Source of the DNA: an uncultured Lachnospiraceae bacterium
GTDB taxonomy: Bacteria > Bacillota > Clostridia > Lachnospirales > Lachnospiraceae
DNA: 14,506 bases
Reading direction: 5' to 3'
Assembly: GCA_902773445.1 (NCBI GenBank)
Contig: CACYEU010000057.1
Span: 1 to 14,506 of the forward strand
Of this stretch, positions 1 through 6,592 are shown piece by piece. Numbering within the stretch: the first letter of the stretch is position 1; the number at the start of each line of letters is the position of its first letter. The translations under genes were made by a program, and so were the position numbers. The notes under the pieces are model-generated. The model did not search any database, was not told where the DNA came from, and saw nothing but the letters and a program-made list of their open reading frames with translations.

Positions 1-1152
1 GATAAATCCGTCTGCATCGTGATGATCATACATATCACCGGTCGTGAACGAAGCCAGAGACTCACTGTAGAGTGAATACGGACTGGTCGTACCGGCTTTG
101 ATGATATTACCTTTGTAGAGCTTCAGTTTAGCTGTGCCTGTCACATACTTCTGTGTGACCTTTGTAAATGCGCAGATCGCCTCGCGAACAGGTGTGAACC
201 ATTTGCCTTCATAGACAAGACTGGCCAGCTTGCTTCCGAGATCTTTCTTAAGAGCGATCGTATCGCGGTCGAGCGTCAGCTCTTCGAGCTGCTGATGCGC
301 TTCCATGAGGATCGTTCCTCCGGGTGTCTCATAGACGCCGTGGCTCTTCATGCCGACAACACGGTTCTCGACGATATCGACGATGCCGATTCCGTACTGT
401 CCGCCGATCTTGTTGAGCTTCCGGATAATGTCGGCCACTTTCATTTTCTCGCCGTTCAGTGCAACGGGGATACCCTCTTCGAAATCAATCGAGAGTTCTT
501 TTGTCTCATCAGGAGCCTTCTGCGGAGTCACGCTCATGACCAGCATATGATCATAATTCGGCTCAAGCGACGGATCTTCAAGCTCAAGTCCTTCATGACT
601 GAGATGCCAGATATTGCGGTCGCGGCTGTATGACTGGTCAGTGCTGAACGGAAGGTCGATACCGTGAGCTTTGCAGTACTCATACTCTTTTTCACGCGAA
701 TCCATCTGCCATTTGTCGTCACGCCACGGTGCGATCACTTTGATATCCGGAGCCAGGGCTTTGATACCCAGCTCAAAACGGATTTGGTCGTTGCCTTTGC
801 CGGTAGCGCCGTGACAGATCGCAACGGCGTCTTCCTTGCGGGCGATCTCGACCAGTTTGGCCGCGATCGTCGGTCTTGCCATCGCAGTACCCATCAGATA
901 CTTGTGCTCATAGACAGCGCCTGCCTGCACACAGGGCATGATATAATTCTCGCAGAGATCATCGACGACATCCTCGATATAGAGCTTGGATGCGCCTGAC
1001 ATTTTCGCGCGCTCCTCAAGACCGTCGAGTTCTTCTTCCTGTCCGCAGTCAACGCAGCAGCAGATGACTTCATAACCGTAAGTCTCCTTCAGCCACGGAA
1101 TGACCGCAGTTGTATCAAGTCCGCCGGAATACGCTAATACTACTTTTTCCAT
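1..1152 (-). CDS. argG: Argininosuccinate synthase, C-terminus cut by window edge
   Basis: ArgG joins citrulline and aspartate, using ATP, to make argininosuccinate in the cytoplasmic arginine pathway. The reading frame is open from the ATG at 1152 to base 1 and gives 384 residues. The family usually has about 400, so roughly 20 codons are missing beyond the window. The N-terminal PP-loop AYSGGLDTT (residues 7-15) binds ATP. Further family motifs are MARPTIAAKL, the glycine-rich HGATGKGNDQIRFE, and SPYSLYSESLASF with TTGDMYDHHDADGF near the cut end. AGAAGGA lies 7 bases before the ATG. The gene is 80 bases downstream of the antiporter gene and has its own promoter, so it is probably transcribed separately. 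argH would be a natural next gene but lies outside the window. Identity is clear from the sequence; pathway role is family knowledge. Confidence 0.97.
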   Translation of the reverse strand, partial: MEKVVLAYSGGLDTTAVIPWLKETYGYEVICCCVDCGQEEELDGLEERAKMSGASKLYIEDVVDDLCENYIMPCVQAGAVYEHKYLMGTAMARPTIAAKLVEIARKEDAVAICHGATGKGNDQIRFELGIKALAPDIKVIAPWRDDKWQMDSREKEYEYCKAHGIDLPFSTDQSYSRDRNIWHLSHEGLELEDPSLEPNYDHMLVMSVTPQKAPDETKELSIDFEEGIPVALNGEKMKVADIIRKLNKIGGQYGIGIVDIVENRVVGMKSHGVYETPGGTILMEAHQQLEELTLDRDTIALKKDLGSKLASLVYEGKWFTPVREAICAFTKVTQKYVTGTAKLKLYKGNIIKAGTTSPYSLYSESLASFTTGDMYDHHDADGFI

Positions 1153-1195
1153 GTTCGATCCTTCTTTCTATGCTGAGTTCGCTTCTTTGTCGTCT

Positions 1196-1224
1196 ATCTT
1201 ATCGTATGCCGATTTAAATGACAA
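1196..1224 (-). promoter_or_regulatory. Predicted sigma-A-type promoter of argG
   Basis: Read on the minus strand, TTGTCA (1219-1224) and TAAGAT (1196-1201) are separated by exactly 17 bases. They match the vegetative -35 box at 5 of 6 positions and the -10 box at 4 of 6. Transcription would start near 1189 and leave a leader of about 37 bases ending in the argG ribosome binding site. No convincing ArgR operator or riboswitch is visible. The promoter starts 9 bases beyond the stop codon of the upstream antiporter gene, and no terminator hairpin is seen between them, so some read-through is possible. Confidence 0.6.
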
Positions 1225-1232
1225 GTACAGCA

Positions 1233-2585
1233 TTATCCGATCAATCCGATGATCAGGTATCCGACAGCCGCCAGAAAAGCTGCCAGAGCCATATACGGCA
1301 GTCCCGTTTTGATCTGCGTCACATTCGGAACGCCGCTTCCCGCGTAAGTCATAAACAACGCGTCAGACTGCAGGCAGTTTAAGATTCCGAGGTTTGCTCC
1401 TGACAATAGCGCTGCAAGAGCAATGACAGGTTTGACATTCATCTGTACCGCCATCGGTATAAAGATCGGAAGACTGATCAGGATCAGTGACCATACATCC
1501 CCCATTGTAAATGACACAACTGACATGATCAAAAAGATGAACAGCGGCAGTAATGCCGGGGTGATAAACTTGCTGAAGATACCGATCACATACGGCGCAA
1601 AACCAAGCTTTTCATTTTCAACTGCAATAATAAACGCGAACAGTACAACGAACGCGATCGCGACCATTGCTTTCATCCCGTCGAAGAAATTATTAAAAAA
1701 CTGACCGACTGTCATGATCTTCTGCCCTTTGTATAAGACCAGAATACAGAACAGCGCCGCCAGGATTCCGTGAATGATATTGCGGTTCGACAGCATCATC
1801 ACGACGATCAGTACGATCATTGGTATAAAGAAATTGAGAGGTGTCGACGGAACAACTTTTTCAGCCGTATCATCATCCTCCACGATCGACGCGCCCTGAT
1901 CAGAGATCTCAGGCAGTGTCGGCCCGCCTTGATCGACACGCTCGTAGGCTTTTTTCATGTTAAAAACCTTCGGTAGAATGCCCAGCGCAAGCAGCAACGC
2001 GATCACAATGGAGGCAATCGGATAAAACATGTAGATGATCGCCTTCAGATAATCTGTGCGCGTCAGGTCAAACTGTTTAATGTTGGTGATCGTAAATACA
2101 GACCAGCTCGAAAACGGAATCAAAAGACACAGGCTGATACTCTGTGCATTGAGAGTATAGGCTAAATGCTCCCTCGGAACACGATACCGGTCTGTCAGAC
2201 CTTTCATCGATGACGACACGGTCAGCAGGCAAAGATAATCATCGATAAACATGATCACTGCCAGCAGCCAGGTCACGACCATTGCGCTCTTCGGCCCTTT
2301 GACAAATCTGCGCAGCAGCTGTCTGAATCCCGCCAGTGCTCCCGAGCGTTCGAACAGTTTGATCATGCCGCCGATTCCCATCAGCAGCAATACAATAAAC
2401 TGAAAAGACTCATTTGAGAAAACTTCGTAGATCAATTCGACAAATCCGCCGAAGAAATCCTCTTTGAACAGGATCACCGAACCGATAATCGTTGCGACAA
2501 CAATCGTTTCGGTCATGCGTTTTGTCGCAAACCCGACAATGATCAAAAACAATATGGGTATACACGACAGAAACCCATAGCCCAC
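1233..2585 (-). CDS. NhaC-family Na+/H+ antiporter-like membrane protein
   Basis: This is a 450-residue polytopic membrane protein with about eleven hydrophobic segments. It has the NhaC-like signature: FIDDYLCLLTVSSSMK (from about residue 113), then TDRYRVPREHLAY, then IPFSSW. The paired Asp residues of IDDY sit inside a hydrophobic segment, as expected for cation-coupled exchange. A long hydrophilic, acidic loop splits the protein into two halves near residues 210-250. Family members exchange Na+ for H+, but several NhaC-like proteins carry organic acids or amino acids, so the substrate is open. The frame stays open upstream to 2651, but that extension would overlap the preceding gene. The GTG at 2585 has AAAGGAG 7 bases before it and is the better start. 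The gene lies 25 bases after the small DMT-type gene and is probably co-transcribed with it. Confidence 0.85.
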   Translation of the reverse strand: MGYGFLSCIPILFLIIVGFATKRMTETIVVATIIGSVILFKEDFFGGFVELIYEVFSNESFQFIVLLLMGIGGMIKLFERSGALAGFRQLLRRFVKGPKSAMVVTWLLAVIMFIDDYLCLLTVSSSMKGLTDRYRVPREHLAYTLNAQSISLCLLIPFSSWSVFTITNIKQFDLTRTDYLKAIIYMFYPIASIVIALLLALGILPKVFNMKKAYERVDQGGPTLPEISDQGASIVEDDDTAEKVVPSTPLNFFIPMIVLIVVMMLSNRNIIHGILAALFCILVLYKGQKIMTVGQFFNNFFDGMKAMVAIAFVVLFAFIIAVENEKLGFAPYVIGIFSKFITPALLPLFIFLIMSVVSFTMGDVWSLILISLPIFIPMAVQMNVKPVIALAALLSGANLGILNCLQSDALFMTYAGSGVPNVTQIKTGLPYMALAAFLAAVGYLIIGLIG

Positions 2586-2592
2586 TTTAACA

Positions 2593-2599
2593 CTCCTTT
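2593..2599 (-). promoter_or_regulatory. Ribosome binding site that fixes the antiporter GTG start
   Basis: AAAGGAG stands 7 bases upstream of GTG at 2585-2583. It supports this non-ATG start over the longer open frame that begins at 2651 inside the preceding gene. Confidence 0.8.
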
Positions 2600-2610
2600 C
2601 GCGGACAATA

Positions 2611-3039
2611 CTAACGATTGATAAAGAACAATCCAACCAGGCAGAGCGCAATACCGATGATCTTGCTCAAATTGATCGACTCATGGTAAACGATCAAACC
2701 GACAAAGATCAAAGCGATTGCGAGAATCGCGCTCATGACGATCTGTCCGACGCTGATATTCCATCCGGCCCGATACATATACATGACACCGGTTTCCAGA
2801 CCGACAATTGCGAAGCCCAATACAAAGGGCGCCCAGTTCAGGTGTCTGTATTCACCGAAAAACGAACCCTTCGGATTGATCAGTTGGTACAGTACAAATG
2901 AAAAGACTGCGCCGACCAGGTAAGTCAACGCTGTTGCAGCCAGCGGATGAAAATCATTTGGTATGCTTTTAGAACAAATATGATAGACCACATTTGACAG
3001 AACGACCAGGCCGATCGGCCACCACAAACTCCAGCTCAT
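2611..3039 (-). CDS. Half-size EamA/DMT-type transporter-like membrane protein
   Basis: The 142-residue product is a small hydrophobic protein with four to five predicted membrane helices. It resembles a single EamA repeat of the drug/metabolite transporter superfamily. The C-terminal helix pair carries the family-like pattern GLIVYHESINLSKIIGIALCL followed by GLFF. Full EamA proteins have two such repeats and about ten helices, so a protein this size would need to work as a dimer or with a partner. The ATG at 3039 has GAGGAG 7 bases upstream; a longer frame beginning at a TTG (3054) would start inside that ribosome binding site. It sits just after the eno terminator and 25 bases before the antiporter gene. 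Substrate is unknown. The family assignment rests on hydropathy and the C-terminal pattern only. Confidence 0.75.
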   Translation of the reverse strand: MSWSLWWPIGLVVLSNVVYHICSKSIPNDFHPLAATALTYLVGAVFSFVLYQLINPKGSFFGEYRHLNWAPFVLGFAIVGLETGVMYMYRAGWNISVGQIVMSAILAIALIFVGLIVYHESINLSKIIGIALCLVGLFFINR

Positions 3040-3046
3040 TGCTGTT

Positions 3047-3052
3047 CTCCTC
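3047..3052 (-). promoter_or_regulatory. Ribosome binding site that fixes the DMT-type gene start
   Basis: GAGGAG lies 7 bases before ATG 3039-3037. It rules out the 5-codon TTG extension, whose own codons form this site. Confidence 0.75.
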
Positions 3053-3071
3053 AAATATTAATTAATAAACA

Positions 3072-3098
3072 GGGCTGCCACGATAACGGCGGCAGCCC
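3072..3098 (-). terminator. Probable Rho-independent terminator after eno
   Basis: Bases 3072-3079 (GGGCTGCC) pair perfectly with 3091-3098 (GGCAGCCC) around an 11-base loop. On the minus strand the stem is followed by TGTTTATTAATTA, a T-rich but interrupted tail. It begins 34 bases past the enolase stop codon and would end the long leuS-to-eno transcript. The opposite strand has no T tract after the stem, so it should act mainly on minus-strand transcripts. Confidence 0.75.
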
Positions 3099-3132
3099 CT
3101 TGACTCATATCCGATTCAATCAACAGTTTGCA

Positions 3133-4434
3133 TTACTTCGCAAAATTGAACGCTGCCTTGCCCGGATAGTCAGCTGCTTTGCCGAGGCCTTCCTCGATAC
3201 GGATCAGCTGATTGTACTTCGCAACACGCTCTGAACGTGACGGAGCACCGGTCTTGATCTGTCCTGCGTTGAGTGCTACGGAAAGATCAGCAATCGTTGT
3301 ATCTTCAGTCTCACCTGAACGGTGCGATACAACAGCGGTATAGCCGGCCTTGCGAGCCATCTTGATCGCTTCAAGAGTCTCAGAGACAGAACCGATCTGA
3401 TTAAGCTTGATCAGGATCGAATTACCACATCCGAGATCGATACCCTTTTTAAGTCTCTCGGTGTTTGTGACAAACAGATCATCACCGACGAGCTGTACTT
3501 TATCGCCGATTGCGTCTGTCATCTTCTTCCAGCCTTCCCAGTCTTCCTCATCGAGACCGTCTTCGATCGAGAATACCGGGTATTTGTCGACAAGGCTTGC
3601 CCAGTGAGCGATCAGTTCATCTGATGTGAAGTCCTTGCCGGATTTCGGCTGATGATAGAAGCCTTTGCCCTTCTCGCTCTTCCACTCTGATGCAGCTGCA
3701 TCCATCGCCAGCACAAAGTCTTTGCCGGGCTCATAGCCGGCATCTTTGATCGCCTTAAGGATGTGCTCGATCGTATCTTCGTCATCCTTCAGATCAGGAG
3801 CAAAACCACCCTCGTCGCCGACAGCTGTTGTATTGCCTTCGGACTTAAGGAGTTTCTGAAGCGCATGGAACACTTCTGTACACCAGCGGAGACCTTCTGT
3901 GAAGCACGGAGCACCGACAGGCATGATCATGAATTCCTGAGTGTCAACGGAGTTGCTCGCGTGAGCGCCGCCATTTAAGATGTTCATCATCGGAACCGGC
4001 AGTTTTGTTGCTGAAACACCGCCCAGGAAGCGGTACAGCGGAAGCTCGTGTGAAGCAGCCGCAGCCTTAGCGGCAGCGATCGAAACTGCGAGGATCGCGT
4101 TTGCGCCGAGTTTCGACTTGTCCTTTGTGCCATCAGCCTCAAGCATCGCTGCGTCAACTGCATATACGTCACTTGCGTCGAGGCCGATCACAGCTTCTGC
4201 GATCTCATTGTTGACATGAGCAACCGCCTTGCTGACGCCCTTGCCCCCGAAACGACTCTTATCGCCGTCGCGCAGTTCGAGTGCCTCGAATTCACCGGTG
4301 GAAGCACCACTCGGTGAAGCGCCGCGTCCGATCGTTCCGTCTGCAAGCCATACCTCAGCCTCAACGGTCGGGTTGCCGCGGGAATCAATGATCTCACGTC
4401 CGATTACTTTTTCAATCGTTGTATAAGGTTCCAT
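3133..4434 (-). CDS. eno: Enolase (phosphopyruvate hydratase)
   Basis: Enolase interconverts 2-phosphoglycerate and phosphoenolpyruvate in glycolysis and is a cytoplasmic Mg2+ enzyme. The 433-residue product is full length. The N-terminal REIIDSRGNPTVE motif is at residues 13-25. Catalytic GDEGGFAP contains Glu208. The Mg2+ ligands are Asp245 (LAMDAAASE), Glu291 (SIEDGL) and Asp318 (VGDDLFVTN). The signature ILIKLNQIGSVSET begins at residue 340 with the catalytic Lys343, followed by SHRSGETEDTTIADL. AAAGGAG lies 6 bases before the ATG. The gene follows the GNAT fusion gene by 28 bases and precedes a terminator, so it is the last gene of a long run. It is not beside gap, pgk or tpi, which is a less usual setting. 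An internal promoter would be expected for so highly used an enzyme, but I did not find a convincing one. Confidence 0.98.
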   Translation of the reverse strand: MEPYTTIEKVIGREIIDSRGNPTVEAEVWLADGTIGRGASPSGASTGEFEALELRDGDKSRFGGKGVSKAVAHVNNEIAEAVIGLDASDVYAVDAAMLEADGTKDKSKLGANAILAVSIAAAKAAAASHELPLYRFLGGVSATKLPVPMMNILNGGAHASNSVDTQEFMIMPVGAPCFTEGLRWCTEVFHALQKLLKSEGNTTAVGDEGGFAPDLKDDEDTIEHILKAIKDAGYEPGKDFVLAMDAAASEWKSEKGKGFYHQPKSGKDFTSDELIAHWASLVDKYPVFSIEDGLDEEDWEGWKKMTDAIGDKVQLVGDDLFVTNTERLKKGIDLGCGNSILIKLNQIGSVSETLEAIKMARKAGYTAVVSHRSGETEDTTIADLSVALNAGQIKTGAPSRSERVAKYNQLIRIEEGLGKAADYPGKAAFNFAK

Positions 4435-4462
4435 GTCATTCTCCTTTCATCAATGATTGACA

Positions 4463-5917
4463 CTATTTCCAGGTAACTTTTTTCCAGAAATCACTACTTG
4501 TTTTATACTTGATGATTTCATCTTTGTCAATCGGCGCTGTCACCCAGCCGCCTTTTCCGCCTTCACCAAGAATCGAAAAACCGATCTCAACACCGTCTTT
4601 ATCGACGAAAAATGCATTTGGATAGTTCTCGTCCTCTCCGCTCAGAACCTTAATGTCGTTATCTTTTCCAAGGTCCGGAAGGATTTTCCCGAGCGTTTCT
4701 CCGGCTTCGTCTTTGAGAGATTTTTCCCAGGTTTCAATAAATCCGTCATCCTCAATATTGAAGACATCCTGCAGCTTATAGACTTCTCCGGTCGTCAGAT
4801 CGATATTCAGTGTTCTGACTTTGACCCACTGATCGGTCGCCTCCCCGAAGATGTAGGCGTCGTTAAAGACGATACTGATGAACTCATCGGTCGCATACGA
4901 CACCTTATAATCGACCTGATCAAAGACATAGACCTGGTCGAGCTTAATGATCCTCTCACGGTCTTTTATATTGCCTTTTTCGTAGATCTGTTTTTCTGTC
5001 TCGAGCGCGAAATCCTTAATCTTCTTGTTGATCTCTTCTTCATTCTTCTTGAGTCCGGACAGCGTTGGATAACCGACTGAAAGACTGACTATATACTTGT
5101 CGTCTTTATTATTCTCAGAAAACTTTTCTTCGGAAATCTCATAAGAGAGGTCTTTCTGCATGTATTCAGGGATCGCTTCGATTCCTGAATCCTCTCCGCT
5201 TCCTTCATCAGTATCAGAGTTGTCTTCATCGCCGGGATTCATATACGGTTTCAGATACTGCTCGATATTCTGTCCGCTGTCTTTTGCGGATTCATAGGTT
5301 TTTCTGACGATCATATTGAACGAATAGATAAAGATCGCGACAGCCAGCACACAGATCAGACCGATCACGACTTTGAGCCAAGCAGGCATCTTGCTGCGCT
5401 CAAAGACGCCCTTTGGCGCCTGATACATGACCTGCTGCTTGTGAACGGCAGGCATCGCTGCGCCTTTCTGCATCGGTGTATAGTTTTCACCGAGCATCTG
5501 CTGTTCCGGTCCACAGGGGACAAACCCGACATGTTCGAAATACGCTTTAGAAGGTCCGAGCGCATTGACTGTCAGAATATTCTCCTGATTCGGAAGCACG
5601 CCGTAATGAGCCATCGTATCAAGAAATGCCCGGCTGATACCCTGACGCCTGTGCTCTTCGGCAACATAGAGGATCGAAACATGGGCCGGGTTGTTGAGCG
5701 CTGCGACACCGATCATCCGGTCATATTCGTCAAAGGCGCCCCACAAGTGGATCATCCCCTGTCCGATCATCTGATTGATCGTATCGGTCTTTGCGAACAT
5801 CCGGAACGACTCGGCGCAGGGCTGGCTGATGAGCGGAGCCATTTCCTTCTCAAAGCCGGCATTAACGATCGACATCGCCTCCGGTATCTGATTCATAGTC
5901 AACATGCGAATCGTCAT
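4463..5917 (-). CDS. GNAT acetyltransferase fused to a transmembrane helix and RsiV/PdaC-like ectodomain
   Basis: The 484-residue product has three parts. Residues 1 to about 145 look like a GNAT N-acetyltransferase; the acetyl-CoA pocket pattern is ILYVAEEHRRQGISRAFLD (about 82-100), with AYFEHVGF near 125-132. A linker follows, then one membrane helix (about 181-201, LKVVIGLICVLAVAIFIYSF). An acidic linker (about 228-250) leads to a C-terminal domain resembling the DUF4163/DUF3298 ectodomain of the anti-sigma factor RsiV and deacetylase PdaC: SLSVGYPTLSG, YATDEFISIVFNDAYIFGEA, LNIDLTTGEVYKLQDVF and a final FFVDKDGVEIGF segment. The acetyl-CoA domain should be cytoplasmic and the C-terminal half outside. 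The ATG at 5917 has AGAAGGAG 9 bases upstream; an ATG at 5926 directly abuts that site. The gene lies 32 bases after pgsA. Substrate is unknown, and the sensor idea is inference from RsiV, which binds lysozyme. Confidence 0.78.
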   Translation of the reverse strand: MTIRMLTMNQIPEAMSIVNAGFEKEMAPLISQPCAESFRMFAKTDTINQMIGQGMIHLWGAFDEYDRMIGVAALNNPAHVSILYVAEEHRRQGISRAFLDTMAHYGVLPNQENILTVNALGPSKAYFEHVGFVPCGPEQQMLGENYTPMQKGAAMPAVHKQQVMYQAPKGVFERSKMPAWLKVVIGLICVLAVAIFIYSFNMIVRKTYESAKDSGQNIEQYLKPYMNPGDEDNSDTDEGSGEDSGIEAIPEYMQKDLSYEISEEKFSENNKDDKYIVSLSVGYPTLSGLKKNEEEINKKIKDFALETEKQIYEKGNIKDRERIIKLDQVYVFDQVDYKVSYATDEFISIVFNDAYIFGEATDQWVKVRTLNIDLTTGEVYKLQDVFNIEDDGFIETWEKSLKDEAGETLGKILPDLGKDNDIKVLSGEDENYPNAFFVDKDGVEIGFSILGEGGKGGWVTAPIDKDEIIKYKTSSDFWKKVTWK

Positions 5918-5926
5918 GTTCAACAT

Positions 5927-5934
5927 CTCCTTCT
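5927..5934 (-). promoter_or_regulatory. Ribosome binding site that fixes the GNAT-fusion start
   Basis: AGAAGGAG is separated by 9 bases from ATG 5917-5915. The ATG at 5926-5924 touches the site with no spacer and is unlikely to be used. Confidence 0.7.
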
Positions 5935-5949
5935 GACTCTGATGCTCAG

Positions 5950-6579
5950 TTACATACCGCCGTTTAAGATCACGTCTCTGTTCTTGTAAACATAGTCGAT
6001 CAGAGAGATGACAGTCAGTACCAACGCAAGATAGATAAAGACAGTCTCAAGGATCTTGAACAGATGATACTTGTCACCGAGGTGAAGGATCAACAGCCCG
6101 GTCATGATCATCTGTGCAACTGTCTTGAATTTTCCCCAGTAATTTGCCGCGATAACAATGCCCTGATCGGAAGCGACAAGTCTGAAACCGCTGATGATAA
6201 ACTCACGCGCGATGATCACGATCACGATCCATGCCGGAATACGTTTCAGCGCTACCAGGCAGATCATCGCGGAACAGACAAGCAGTTTGTCGGCCAGCGG
6301 ATCCATGAACTTACCGAAATTCGTGATCAGATTGTACTTGCGCGCGATCTTGCCGTCGAGCATATCGGTAAAGCTCGCCGCGACAAACAGAATAAACGCA
6401 ACGATCGTCCCCGGCAGGTTCTGGGCAAACGGCGCAAGCATAAACAATACGAAGAACGGGATCATAAGCACCCGAAGGATCGTAAGCTTGTTCGGCAGAT
6501 TCATACCGGGCAGAATCGAATCCGCAAAATGAATGTTGAATTCCTTGTCTTCAGATCTTCTTAAGTTTGGTTTTTTCAT
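5950..6579 (-). CDS. pgsA: CDP-diacylglycerol-glycerol-3-phosphate 3-phosphatidyltransferase
   Basis: PgsA transfers a phosphatidyl group from CDP-diacylglycerol to glycerol-3-phosphate, the committed membrane step to phosphatidylglycerol. With the start at 6579 the protein has 209 residues. The CDP-alcohol phosphotransferase motif is complete: Asp72, Asp75-Gly76, Ala79-Arg80, Gly89, Asp93 and Asp97 (in TDMLDGKIAR and FGKFMDPLADK). Several membrane helices surround it. The family normally begins near NLPNKLTILR, which here is residue 27, so there is an extra polar N-terminus of about 25 residues. ATG 6579 has GAGGAAG 6 bases upstream. An earlier ATG (6594) overlaps the rimO stop as ATGA but has no binding site, and an internal ATG (6504) fits the family length but also lacks one. 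The rimO-pgsA order is common in Clostridia. Confidence 0.93.
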   Translation of the reverse strand: MKKPNLRRSEDKEFNIHFADSILPGMNLPNKLTILRVLMIPFFVLFMLAPFAQNLPGTIVAFILFVAASFTDMLDGKIARKYNLITNFGKFMDPLADKLLVCSAMICLVALKRIPAWIVIVIIAREFIISGFRLVASDQGIVIAANYWGKFKTVAQMIMTGLLILHLGDKYHLFKILETVFIYLALVLTVISLIDYVYKNRDVILNGGM

Positions 6580-6585
6580 AATCGT

Positions 6586-6592
6586 CTTCCTC
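6586..6592 (-). promoter_or_regulatory. Ribosome binding site that supports the pgsA start at 6579
   Basis: GAGGAAG lies 6 bases before ATG 6579-6577 and overlaps the rimO stop codon (6591-6593). pgsA translation may therefore be coupled to rimO translation. Confidence 0.55.

Noticed and set aside
1153..1195. Arginine-responsive operator or riboswitch in the argG leader
   Set aside because: The leader is about 37 bases, with no clear ArgR-box palindrome or stable fold that I can see.
2586..2651. Longer N-terminus for the antiporter starting at 2651
   Set aside because: It would overlap the preceding gene by 41 bases, and the extra residues lack family likeness. The GTG at 2585 has a strong ribosome binding site at the right distance.
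4457..5080. 207-residue open frame on the plus strand
   Set aside because: It lies antisense to the ectodomain part of the GNAT fusion, has no recognisable domain or ribosome binding site, and the minus-strand protein has clear motifs.
5441..6564. Two plus-strand frames of 182 and 166 residues
   Set aside because: They are shadows of the GNAT domain and pgsA. Their composition (rich in His, Arg and Asp) is typical of antisense frames.
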